33,967 bases of DNA, taken from contig JAFGCZ010000011.1 of assembly GCA_016932335.1 (NCBI GenBank), positions 1 to 33,967 on the forward strand, in the 5' to 3' direction. The stretch's first letter is position 1. Each line of letters opens with the position of its first letter. Below the pieces are notes generated by a model, which ran no database searches, had not been told where the DNA came from, and was given only the letters and a program-made list of their open reading frames with translations. Source of the DNA: Opitutales bacterium (lineage in GTDB: Bacteria; Verrucomicrobiota; Verrucomicrobiia; Opitutales; Oceanipulchritudinaceae). Position numbers and translations under genes: made by a program. Shown piece after piece: positions 26,088-33,757 of the stretch.

Positions 26088-27101
26088 TCAAGTCTGAATC
26101 CAGGAGTTTACTTTGTCAGCCAGAAAGCGAATCCATTCTGGATGATCGTTTAAACAGGGGATCGTTTGCATATGCTCGCCGCCGTGTTCTATAAAATTGT
26201 GGTGTCCCTCAATGCCAATTTCTTCCAGTGTTTCCAAGCAGTCGGCCACGAAGGCCGGCATCATAACCAATAGCCGTTTGCAGCCCTCGGAGGCCAGCCT
26301 TTCGATGGTTGCATCGGTATATGGGCTCAGCCACGGTTCTTTTCCCAACCGAGATTGGAAGGATACAAAAGACTTTTCCTGTGAGATATTTGTTTCCTCA
26401 AGAAATGCGTCTACAGTCTCCAAGCATTGGTGACGATAACAGGTGGCATGGGCCGGATGCTTTCTGCTGCAGCAGTTCTCACTGAGACAGTGGGCATGCG
26501 AGGGGTCTCCTTTGGTTAGATGACGTTCGGGTATTCCGTGGAAACTGAAGAGCAACATGTCAAACCCTTCCTCCAGATAAGGACCCGCACTCGCCGCCAG
26601 AGCCTTGATATATGAAGGATCGTTGTAGAATGGCTGCTGGAGCGTTGTCTTGATGGAATATTTGTTTTCCCGGATTACATCCTCCACTTTGACCACCACG
26701 GTTTCATAGCTGGACATGGCGTAGTGCGGATACATGGGAATGATGAACAGTTCCGTAATCCCTCTCCCGTTGATGTCTGCCAGCACGTCGGAAATGCTTG
26801 GCTCTCCGTATCGCATGGCCAGAAACACAGGGATATCCACTGCATCCTGCAACAACTCCTGTTGTTGTCTGCTAATAACGAGTAAAGGAGAGCCTTCTTT
26901 TGTCCAAATGCGCTTGTAAGCCTCGGCCGAGCGCTTGGGACGTGTTCTCAGGATAATTTGTGGGACGATGAACTTGCGGACAAAGGGAACGTCAATAACC
27001 CGTTCATCGGTGAGAAACTCTTTCAGGTAGGCTCGTACATCGCGGACACGGGTGGACTCCGGAGAACCTAGATTGACGAGTAAAACGGCTTTTTTTGACA
27101 T
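26088..27101 (-). CDS. hemH: Ferrochelatase with Cys-rich insertion
   Basis: A 337-residue HemH that inserts Fe2+ into protoporphyrin IX. The catalytic histidine H188 is in LFSFHGIPERHL (184-195), and the acidic metal-path residues are in DCLETLEEI (287-295). The start LLVNLGSPEST is typical. Directly after the catalytic loop, residues 205-226 contain five cysteines (C205, C210, C211, C221, C226), where most family members have only one or two. Some bacterial ferrochelatases hold a [2Fe-2S] cluster on four cysteines of an internal segment, so such a cluster is plausible here (inference). 54 bases separate it from hemY upstream; hemX follows after 3 bases. Confidence 0.95.
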   Translation of the reverse strand: MSKKAVLLVNLGSPESTRVRDVRAYLKEFLTDERVIDVPFVRKFIVPQIILRTRPKRSAEAYKRIWTKEGSPLLVISRQQQELLQDAVDIPVFLAMRYGEPSISDVLADINGRGITELFIIPMYPHYAMSSYETVVVKVEDVIRENKYSIKTTLQQPFYNDPSYIKALAASAGPYLEEGFDMLLFSFHGIPERHLTKGDPSHAHCLSENCCSRKHPAHATCYRHQCLETVDAFLEETNISQEKSFVSFQSRLGKEPWLSPYTDATIERLASEGCKRLLVMMPAFVADCLETLEEIGIEGHHNFIEHGGEHMQTIPCLNDHPEWIRFLADKVNSWIQT

Positions 27102-27155
27102 GATGATTACGGGCGTTAGTGTGCTGACTCAAGAAGCCGCGAAAACAGCGGAAGG

Positions 27156-28553
27156 TCAACTGCTGGGCTGATTTTCTTTCTGTTCCAGATATTCATCTAC
27201 CCGGTAGGCGGTTTTAGACGCATTCAGGATAACATCACCGACACCGGCTCCTCCGCGGAAATTACCTGTAAGGAAGAACCCTTTAAAGCGTCGTTCGGCG
27301 GCCTCAATCGTATTAATGTAGTAGCTGTGCCCCACGTTGTATTGTGGCAAAGCATGTTCCCAGGTATTGCGTTGAAACAGTTCAAATGCTCCGCTGACTC
27401 CTAACAGTTGCTCCAAATCTGCGCGGACAATTTGTTGTATGTTCTCCTCGGAGAGAAGCGCTTCTTTGGGTTTTGTGCAACCGCCGACAAATGTAACCAG
27501 GTGCACTTTGCCTTTGGGGGCTCTGCCTTCAAATAAAGATGAACTGAAGATGGTTCCCAAGGTGGAGCAGGAGGCTTTAGGCGATGCCAGAAAGCCAAAT
27601 CCGTCCAGCTTGTGCGCAACCTGTGTTTGGTCAATTCCCGTGATTACGGTGGAAAGCTTTGCATACTCGATACCTTTTAACTCTGCCAACAGTTCATGCA
27701 ATTTATCCGGTAATGGTAGTTCTGGATAAGCATAAGCGGGAATGGCCGAGACCACAGCGTCAAAACGTTCCTCAAAGGTTTTTCCATTGCTTTTCCATGA
27801 GATTTTCCAGGGATCGTTCTCAATGGATGTGACCTCTGCGTTGAGGTGAATTTTGCCATCCAGGTGCTTTGACAACGCTTTAGGCAGTTGTTCTATGCCA
27901 TCAGCAAATGTAATGAGCTTGTATTTGTAGCGTTTGATACCCTTCTTTTTATGCTCGCGCATACGGCGAATCATACCGCCGACCAGAGACCCGTAGGTGT
28001 CTTCCACCACCCATAAACGGGGAAACTGATGACGGAAGGAAACTCGGGAGGGATCTCCTGCGCAAACCCCCGATACCAGAGGGGCTATCGCGTAGTCGAG
28101 AAAATCCTGTCCAAGTCTGCGTTTTACAAAATGGGCAACACTCTCATCATCGCCTTTGTAGGGGGCAATAAATGGTTCCAGAAAAAGGCGAAATTTTCCC
28201 CGCACACTAAATAGGGGGGTAAGAAGAAAACCGAAGGGGCCTGAGGGTACCTTCAGGAGTTTACCCTTTTTAACGATGTAGCGATTCTTTGCGTTGGGGT
28301 TTTCTTGGCAGATGGCTTCGCCAAGACCGATCTCCTGAAGCATTAATTCCATTTCTTCCGATTTTAACTGGATCTCATTGGCGGCGTGTTCGCAAAGATA
28401 TCCGTTAATCCACTCGCTTTTGATAACACCTCCGGTGCGGGATTCTTTTTCCAGCAGGGTTACATCGTAGCCCAGCTTTTGCAGCCGCCAAGCGGTTGCC
28501 AGTCCGGAGATACCTGCACCTATAATTGCTATTTTCCCATGTATTACCGCCAT
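27156..28553 (-). CDS. hemY: Protoporphyrinogen oxidase, FAD type (HemY)
   Basis: A 465-residue flavoprotein with the N-terminal FAD-binding loop IGAGISGLATAW (11-22) and EKESRTGG for ribose binding. The C-terminal GNFRGGAGVGDVI completes the FAD site of the HemY/PPOX family. It oxidises protoporphyrinogen IX to protoporphyrin IX at the membrane face. HemY-type enzymes usually use oxygen, which suggests at least microaerobic life. CgoX, which acts on coproporphyrinogen, is a homologue, but with HemN directly upstream and a protoporphyrin-type HemH downstream, the protoporphyrin route is more likely. It starts 4 bases after hemN. Confidence 0.93.
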   Translation of the reverse strand: MAVIHGKIAIIGAGISGLATAWRLQKLGYDVTLLEKESRTGGVIKSEWINGYLCEHAANEIQLKSEEMELMLQEIGLGEAICQENPNAKNRYIVKKGKLLKVPSGPFGFLLTPLFSVRGKFRLFLEPFIAPYKGDDESVAHFVKRRLGQDFLDYAIAPLVSGVCAGDPSRVSFRHQFPRLWVVEDTYGSLVGGMIRRMREHKKKGIKRYKYKLITFADGIEQLPKALSKHLDGKIHLNAEVTSIENDPWKISWKSNGKTFEERFDAVVSAIPAYAYPELPLPDKLHELLAELKGIEYAKLSTVITGIDQTQVAHKLDGFGFLASPKASCSTLGTIFSSSLFEGRAPKGKVHLVTFVGGCTKPKEALLSEENIQQIVRADLEQLLGVSGAFELFQRNTWEHALPQYNVGHSYYINTIEAAERRFKGFFLTGNFRGGAGVGDVILNASKTAYRVDEYLEQKENQPSS

Positions 28554-28557
28554 GATC

Positions 28558-29919
28558 TTAAATCGTTTTAGAGTGTCGTTGCTCGGAGAATTTTAAATAG
28601 GCGTCAAAGTGCATGGCAATATTGCGAATCAAAAGCCGTCCCTTGCCGGTTACCCAAAGCCCATTGCTATCCATTACCAATAACCCGTCTGCCTGCATGC
28701 TTTCCAATGATTTTAGTTCCGTGGCATAGGCATTGGACATCTCGACACCGATGCGTTTGGAGACCACTTCGTAGTCCAGCTCAAAATCGCACATCAGGCG
28801 CATGATGATTTCCCGGCGCCGCTGGTCTTCTTCCGTCAATACATAACCCTTGGCTAGAGGCACCTGACCTGATTCCAGCTTACTGCGGTATTCGGGCATT
28901 TCCTTGAAGTTCTGGAAATATGCATTTTCCGACTGGGATATGGACGAGATTCCCATCGCCAAAATATCGGTTCTCGCGCCGGTGCTGTATCCCTGAAAGT
29001 TGCGCCGCAGTGTTTTGTTTTTCAGTGCCACACTCAATGGATCATCCGGTTTGGCAAAGTGGTCCATTCCAATAAAAACATAGCCTGCCGCAGTAAACTC
29101 TTCGATGATGATGCGGAACATCTCCAACTTTTCGGTGGCCTCAGGCAGCGCGTTGGTGCGTTCCAGCAGCTTTTGCGCCGGTTTCATCCAAGGCACATGC
29201 GCGTAGTTGAAGGTTGCAATACGGTCCGGATTCAGGGAGATGACATCAACGATGGTTTGGCGGATGCTTTCCTGTGTCTGGTAGGGGAGTCCATATACCA
29301 GATCCACATTGATCGAGGTAAAGCCCAGTCGTCTCAGATAAGAGACAGTTTCCTGATTCAGCTCCTGAGGCTGAATGCGGTTGATGGCTTTTTGAACCTT
29401 GGTATTGCTTTCCTGAATGCCTATGCTTACCCGATTAAACCCGATATCGCGCAGGGCGGCGGCCTTGGCCTCGGTGCTAGATCGTGGATCCAGCTCAATT
29501 CCGCATTCGGCATCCTTCGTTACGGAAAAGTATGAGTGCAGGATGCTTCCCAGTTTATAGATTTGTTCCGGCGAAAGGAAACTGGGCGATCCGCCCCCGA
29601 GATGCACTTGAGATACAGGGCGCTTTCTGTTGGTTCGTTGTATCCACAGGGCGGCCTCTTTATCCAATAGATCAAGATAGGCGTCTGCGCTCTCCTGCTT
29701 GGTGGTAATGATGGTGTTACAGGCACAAAACCAGCATAGTTTTTGACAGAAGGGTATGTGGAAATAGAGTGAGAGAGGACCTTCTGCTTGACCCAGCGCA
29801 TCAAATATGGGCGCTTTGTCTACAGCCTCAGAAAACTGCAGCGCAGTGGGATACGAGGTGTAACGGGGGCCGGAACGGTTGTACTTTTGGATGAGCTCCA
29901 GATCAAATTCAGTTTTCAT
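28558..29919 (-). CDS. hemN: Oxygen-independent coproporphyrinogen III dehydrogenase
   Basis: A 453-residue radical SAM enzyme that decarboxylates two propionates of coproporphyrinogen III. The cluster motif HIPFCQKLCWFCACN (54-68) has C58, C62, C65 plus the extra C67 typical of true HemN rather than HemW, and GGGSPSFL follows. The N-terminal NRSGPRYTSYPTA (14-26) is the HemN trip-wire region. Length agrees with E. coli HemN (457). The ATG at 29919 overlaps the hemE stop as ATGA; an ATG five codons upstream is rejected. No HemF is present in the window. Confidence 0.96.
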   Translation of the reverse strand: MKTEFDLELIQKYNRSGPRYTSYPTALQFSEAVDKAPIFDALGQAEGPLSLYFHIPFCQKLCWFCACNTIITTKQESADAYLDLLDKEAALWIQRTNRKRPVSQVHLGGGSPSFLSPEQIYKLGSILHSYFSVTKDAECGIELDPRSSTEAKAAALRDIGFNRVSIGIQESNTKVQKAINRIQPQELNQETVSYLRRLGFTSINVDLVYGLPYQTQESIRQTIVDVISLNPDRIATFNYAHVPWMKPAQKLLERTNALPEATEKLEMFRIIIEEFTAAGYVFIGMDHFAKPDDPLSVALKNKTLRRNFQGYSTGARTDILAMGISSISQSENAYFQNFKEMPEYRSKLESGQVPLAKGYVLTEEDQRRREIIMRLMCDFELDYEVVSKRIGVEMSNAYATELKSLESMQADGLLVMDSNGLWVTGKGRLLIRNIAMHFDAYLKFSEQRHSKTI

Positions 29920-30944
29920 GAGGAATACCCGCAAACGGTTTCTACCAGAGTTGATACGCTCTCCGGGCGTGCCCCGGGGGTTAAGCCGTGCCCTACATTA
30001 AATATAAAGCCGGGCTGCTTGTCCATGCCTTGCAGTAAACGCAGCGTTTCTTGTTTTACGGTTTCCGGACTTTGTTCCAGCAGCAGTGGATCCAGATTTC
30101 CCTGTAACGCTACCTCAGGATGATGCGAGGCAATGTGTGGCAGATCGACCGTCCAGTCCAGACTGACGGCGTGTGCCCCAGTGCGGGCCAGTGTGGGCCA
30201 TAAATGGCTCATGCCTTTGCTGTAAACAATCACCCGTGCTTCTTTGGGAAGACGGCGGATAACCTTGGAAATCCATTGCAGTGACATTTCTACATAATCG
30301 CTGGCCGGGCAGATCCCGGCCCAGCTGTCGAACAGTTGCACGGCGTCGGCTCCGGATTGTATCTGTAGTGTCAGGTAATCGACCAGTGCGGCGCAGAGTT
30401 TTTCCATCAGTGCTTCAAAGGCGTCCCGATTCTCGTAGTAAAGTGTTTTTATCTTCGTAAATCCGTTGTTTTTGGTTCCGTCGACCATATAGCAGGCAAG
30501 GGTCCAGGGGCTTCCGGCGAATCCGAGAAGAGCCTTTTCGCTCCCCAACTCCTTGCGGACCAGTTTCAAGGCATCGCCCACATAGGCCAGGCGTTCGGCG
30601 CACGATGTATCATCCAGGCGCTCAATATCTGCCATGCTGTCTAGTGTGTAATCCATGCAAATACCTCCCTTTTCTCCAAAAGAGTAGGGCTGCCCCATGG
30701 CCTCGGGGATGACCAGAATATCGCTGAAGATTATCGCCGCATCCAGAGGATAACGCCGCAAGGGCTGCAGCGTTACTTCTGCCGCCAGTTCCGGCGTTTG
30801 CGCCAGCTCCAGAAAGCTGTGGCGTTCCTTTAATGCGCGGTATTCGGGAAGGTGTCGGCCAGCCTGCCGCATGAGCCATACCGGAGGACGGTCCACCGGT
30901 ATGCGGTCCAGCGCTTGGAGAAGGCGTTGTCTTGAGTTGAGCAT
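29916..30944 (-). CDS. hemE: Uroporphyrinogen decarboxylase
   Basis: A 342-residue HemE converting uroporphyrinogen III to coproporphyrinogen III. It has the signature PPVWLMRQAGRHLPEYR (20-36), with the substrate-binding arginines, and FSDILVIPEAMG with the catalytic Asp. HGLTPGARPESV near the C-terminus is also family-typical. It is the first gene of the minus-strand heme operon and is translationally coupled to hemN by an ATGA overlap. The operon promoter should lie in the 220-base divergent gap to ybaB (30945-31164), in which I see no convincing operator. Confidence 0.96.
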   Translation of the reverse strand: MLNSRQRLLQALDRIPVDRPPVWLMRQAGRHLPEYRALKERHSFLELAQTPELAAEVTLQPLRRYPLDAAIIFSDILVIPEAMGQPYSFGEKGGICMDYTLDSMADIERLDDTSCAERLAYVGDALKLVRKELGSEKALLGFAGSPWTLACYMVDGTKNNGFTKIKTLYYENRDAFEALMEKLCAALVDYLTLQIQSGADAVQLFDSWAGICPASDYVEMSLQWISKVIRRLPKEARVIVYSKGMSHLWPTLARTGAHAVSLDWTVDLPHIASHHPEVALQGNLDPLLLEQSPETVKQETLRLLQGMDKQPGFIFNVGHGLTPGARPESVSTLVETVCGYSS

Positions 30945-31150
30945 AATCAGACACTGAATGATGGAGAATACCGGGAGACTTTAAAGCATAAAGCGCCCGG
31001 TTTGTTCTCTCACCATGGCGTTACTTTGGAGAATCTCAACCACATTGCGGATAAAACCGCCGCCGCAGCTTTCCTGCAGACTTGCCTCTATTGGCCTTGA
31101 CTCGACAAAAAGCCTTTGCCTGAATTCGCTCCAATATCTTAACCCCATAC

Positions 31151-31156
31151 AGGAGA
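31151..31156 (+). promoter_or_regulatory. Strong ribosome binding site of ybaB
   Basis: AGGAGA lies 8 bases before the ATG at 31165. It is one of the few clear Shine-Dalgarno sequences in the window and decides the ybaB start over the longer open frame beginning at 31015. A -35-like TTGACT (31097-31102) upstream has only a weak -10 partner. Confidence 0.7.
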
Positions 31157-31164
31157 CTTTTACT

Positions 31165-31473
31165 ATGGCCGGAGTAGGCAAACTGATTAAACAGGCACAG
31201 AAGATTCAGAAGAAAATGGAAGCTTTGCAGGCTGAGCTGGCAGAGAAAGAAATCGAAGTATCCAGCGGCGGCGGTGCCGTAACCGTCAAAGTAAGCCTAC
31301 AGCAGGAAGTGCGTGCTATCTCCCTTGACCCCGAGTTTCTTAAGGAAGAAAAATCCTTCATCGAAGAAACCATTGTCGAAGCCGTTCGCGAAGCCATTGC
31401 CGCCTCCAAAACTCAGAGTGAAGAAGCCATGAGTGAGATTACTTCCGGGTTCAGTATGCCCGGCATGATGTGA
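31165..31473 (+). CDS. ybaB: YbaB/EbfC family nucleoid-associated protein
   Basis: A 102-residue protein of normal family length. It has the helical start KLIKQAQKIQKKMEALQAEL (about 6-25), the glycine-rich turn SSGGGAVTVKV, and a Met-rich end (SMPGMM). YbaB/EbfC dimers bind DNA and sit on the nucleoid. It precedes recR by 11 bases; ybaB-recR is a widespread gene pair, often after dnaX, which is absent here. The Shine-Dalgarno of recR overlaps the ybaB stop codon, suggesting coupling. Confidence 0.95.
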   Translation: MAGVGKLIKQAQKIQKKMEALQAELAEKEIEVSSGGGAVTVKVSLQQEVRAISLDPEFLKEEKSFIEETIVEAVREAIAASKTQSEEAMSEITSGFSMPGMM

Positions 31474-31484
31474 GGTTACTTTGA

Positions 31485-32096
31485 ATGACGCCGTCATTCG
31501 ACCAGCTTAAAAATCAGTTGCGCAAACTGCCTGGATTCGGTTTGCGCTCCGCTGAACGTGTGGCCCTGCACCTGATTTTGGAAAAGCCCGAGGCTTCCGA
31601 AGATCTTATCCGTGCGCTGGAGCATGCCCGCGAGCATATCCGCAAGTGCCCCGTTTGCGGAAACATCTCGGAAGAAGGTTGCCGTGAAGACGATCTCTGC
31701 GAAATTTGCAGCGACGCCTCCAGAGACAGACGTCTGCTCTGTATCGTGGAGCACCTTCCCGATCTCATCTCTATGGAAAAATCTGGGGCATTTCGCGGGC
31801 TGTATCACGTGTTGCAGGGGAAACTTTCTCCCATCAACGGCATCGGTGAGGAGCAGCTCAATTTATCGTCGCTCAGAGAGCGGCTTGCTACGGGCGAAAT
31901 CAACGAGGTAATTCTGGCGCTTTCCAACGATATAGAAGGGGAGGCCACCTGTCACTTCCTGCAGGAAAACTACCTCAACGCAGAGCACATACAGGTCTCC
32001 CGTATCGGATTTGGACTCCCCAGCGGAGGCAACCTCTTTTATGCGGATTCAACCACCCTGCGCAGTGCCTTGGACGGACGTAAATCCTATCGATAA
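31485..32096 (+). CDS. recR: Recombination mediator protein RecR
   Basis: A 203-residue RecR acting with RecO/RecF to load RecA at gaps. It has an N-terminal helix-hairpin-helix (LPGFGLRSAERVALHLI, 15-31), a Cys4 zinc site (C55, C58, C72, C75), and a Toprim domain starting LCIVEHLPDLISMEKSGAFRG (85-105) with the conserved YHVLQGKLSPINGIG after it. GAGG at 31472-31475, overlapping the ybaB stop, is a good ribosome binding site 9 bases before the ATG. Last housekeeping CDS before the accessory patch. Confidence 0.96.
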   Translation: MTPSFDQLKNQLRKLPGFGLRSAERVALHLILEKPEASEDLIRALEHAREHIRKCPVCGNISEEGCREDDLCEICSDASRDRRLLCIVEHLPDLISMEKSGAFRGLYHVLQGKLSPINGIGEEQLNLSSLRERLATGEINEVILALSNDIEGEATCHFLQENYLNAEHIQVSRIGFGLPSGGNLFYADSTTLRSALDGRKSYR

Positions 32097-32103
32097 ATTT
32101 CCA

Positions 32104-32132
32104 TTGCCAAGAACGCTCTTATCTACATGTTG
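32104..32132 (+). promoter_or_regulatory. Possible promoter of tRNA-Gly
   Basis: TTGCCA (32104-32109) matches the -35 consensus at 5 of 6 bases, with CATGTT (32127-32132) as a weak -10 (3 of 6) at 17-bp spacing. The start would lie about 11 bases before the tRNA. A 6-bp hairpin GCTCTT/AAGAGC (32115-32139) overlaps it and could instead end the recR message. Confidence 0.3.
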
Positions 32133-32149
32133 AAAGAGCATTGTTGCAA

Positions 32150-32224
32150 GCGGGCGTAGTATAACGGCTATTATGCGAGCTTCCCAAGCTTGAGACGCGG
32201 GTTCGACTCCCGCCGCCCGCACCA
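32150..32224 (+). tRNA. tRNA-Gly (anticodon CCC)
   Basis: Acceptor GCGGGCG (32150-32156) pairs with CGCCCGC (32214-32220), the anticodon stem-loop is CGAGC-TTCCCAA-GCTTG, and the T-arm carries GGTTCGACTCC. Discriminator A and encoded CCA (32222-32224) follow. It closes the housekeeping part; AT-rich accessory DNA begins just downstream. Confidence 0.95.
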
Positions 32225-32404
32225 GAGAAATGGGAAATGTTGTCCAAATATTGTGTAAGAAAGCCTATGTTTTAGAAGCACAACATCGCAGATACTGGAG
32301 CACTTTTTGCCTTTGTCTTCTGGTAAAAACTAAATCATCTGTAACTTGGGCGCTGGGATCCATATAGTTTGCTGTAGGTTTACTAAGTAACTATTTTCAG
32401 CATC
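32225..32404. other. Junction between tRNA-Gly and the Rhs fragment
   Basis: 180 bases without a convincing gene. The minus strand has a short open frame (32363 down to 32265, 32 codons, MDPSAQVTDDLVFTRRQRQK and a short basic end) that reads like a fragment of a real protein, but I do not recognise it. No copy of the tRNA 3' end, which would mark an integration site, is visible here. Confidence 0.4.
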
Positions 32405-32428
32405 TATTCGCCGATTCTCAGCCGGTTC

Positions 32429-33328
32429 ATGAGCGCGGACCCCATTGTGCAGTCTCCTATGAACCTGCAGAGCTACAACCGCTACAGCTACTGCATGAAT
32501 AATCCGCTGACTTATGTGGATCCAAGCGGGTATTCAAAAGAAAATCCACGGGACAATTACTATTTAAATAAAGCTAGAGATTTAAAGGATACAGGTCATC
32601 CATTTAAATCAATGGCAAACTCAGTTCCGGGAATTGCGATAGGCATTTATGATTCTGCTTTCAAAATAAGCAATGAACTACAGAATGGAGGGCGCAAAAC
32701 AAGATCTGAAGGATTTGATATGATGATTCAGCACCCAAGTGATCCATTTCAAGTAACCTTTGGCGCTACTAGCTATCTGGTTGGAGGAGGATTTGAGTTT
32801 GTCGGTGGTTTTTCTGAGGCAACAATAGAAACTCCTGAAAACATCGTTAATCTTGCTGCTCCAAGATTGAAAGCAACGGGATGGCTGGGAGAGCAGATGC
32901 AGCAAGAAGGAGAGCTTGAGATAGAAACATTCAACAAATTATGTGAAATTACGTCAAAAACGTTAGAAGATCACAAAGGAGAATTGGCTAAATTGCTGAT
33001 TGATAATGCAGATAGTATTCTGTATTCTGCCGTAAGTGGCGATGATTTAGATATCAATGTCGCTAAATCATTAGAAACATCAAATTTCGCTATAGAACTT
33101 AACGCAAGAATTGAAACAGAACTTGGAATATCTCCTTTTTCAATAAGTGGAGAGTTGACATCAAGTTTGCTTAGAAATCGTATTTTTTCAGATGTCGTAA
33201 GAGTCCCGGAATTAGGTAAAAGCTTAAGTGGAATATCTTTATCAACGATAAATATAGCAGGAAGACTACAGGGAGAAATAAATAGAGTTATTATTCCTGA
33301 AGAGCAAAAGAATGAAGACTATCATTAA
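32429..33328 (+). CDS. Orphan Rhs tip joined to an unrecognised C-terminal (toxin-like) domain
   Basis: A 299-residue frame whose first 35 residues are the end of an Rhs core: SADPIVQ (2-8), QSYNRYSYCMNNPLTYVDPS (14-33). The same frame reads YSPILSRF just upstream (from 32405), before an in-frame stop at 32384, so the large Rhs shell is missing and this is a displaced 3' end. After DPSGY, where polymorphic Rhs proteins switch to their variable toxin, come about 264 residues that I do not recognise: a Gly-rich, hydrophobic stretch (GATSYLVGGGFEFVGGF, about 112-128), then a helical acidic part. No nuclease or deaminase motif is obvious. Base composition is clearly more AT-rich than the genes to the left. 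The ATG at 32429 has no ribosome binding site, so expression is uncertain. A small membrane protein overlaps its end. Confidence 0.75.
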   Translation: MSADPIVQSPMNLQSYNRYSYCMNNPLTYVDPSGYSKENPRDNYYLNKARDLKDTGHPFKSMANSVPGIAIGIYDSAFKISNELQNGGRKTRSEGFDMMIQHPSDPFQVTFGATSYLVGGGFEFVGGFSEATIETPENIVNLAAPRLKATGWLGEQMQQEGELEIETFNKLCEITSKTLEDHKGELAKLLIDNADSILYSAVSGDDLDINVAKSLETSNFAIELNARIETELGISPFSISGELTSSLLRNRIFSDVVRVPELGKSLSGISLSTINIAGRLQGEINRVIIPEEQKNEDYH

Positions 33329-33665
33329 TAAAAGAAATTTAAGAATATTTCACAGATATATACATATTATATCGATTATAACTCTCTTATACATTCCGTT
33401 ATTGATTGATATGGATTTATATATTCTGTCAGCTGTCGTTTCATTATTATCATATATAGTAAAAAGTGATGTAACTCTTTCTGAAGTTAAAGATAATGGA
33501 ACTTTTTTTTTATTATTAGATACAATACTGTTTTGGTCAATTTTCCCTGTTACAGCTGCTGGCGCTTTAATTTTGCTTTCGGTGTCTAAATGGTATTACT
33601 TAACGTCTGCACTAATCATGATATTTACAGCAATAAAAATGTATCCATCTGGAAAAAGAACTTAG
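33312..33665 (+). CDS. Small membrane protein, candidate immunity protein
   Basis: A 117-residue protein with about four predicted membrane helices (near residues 17-33, 36-50, 65-83 and 88-110) and basic ends. I recognise no family. It starts 17 bases before the end of the Rhs-tip gene, in another frame, and shares its strong AT bias; no other gene lies nearby. In Rhs and other polymorphic toxin loci the gene directly after the toxin tip encodes the cognate immunity protein, and membrane immunity proteins often go with toxins that attack membranes. That role is inference from position and composition. Confidence 0.65.
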   Translation: MKTIINKRNLRIFHRYIHIISIITLLYIPLLIDMDLYILSAVVSLLSYIVKSDVTLSEVKDNGTFFLLLDTILFWSIFPVTAAGALILLSVSKWYYLTSALIMIFTAIKMYPSGKRT

Positions 33666-33673
33666 TATACTTA

Positions 33674-33757
33674 TACTGTCTCCTAAACGGCCTCTATACT
33701 GCCCCCGGTTAAGGAAATACTTAAACTAAGAAGTGTTTTGTAGTGCCCCCGTTTAAC
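33674..33757 (+). repeat. Three degenerate copies of an insertion-sequence-end-like motif
   Basis: Related stretches start at 33674 (TACTGTCTCCTAAAC), 33697 (TACTGCCCCCGGTTAAG) and 33741 (TAGTGCCCCCGTTTAAC). The last abuts the decayed transposase frame, so it is probably the terminal repeat of that element; the others may be ends of older insertions. Confidence 0.5.

Noticed and set aside
31015-31164. 50-residue N-terminal extension of YbaB
   Set aside because: A strong AGGAGA site before 31165 and family length support the shorter form.
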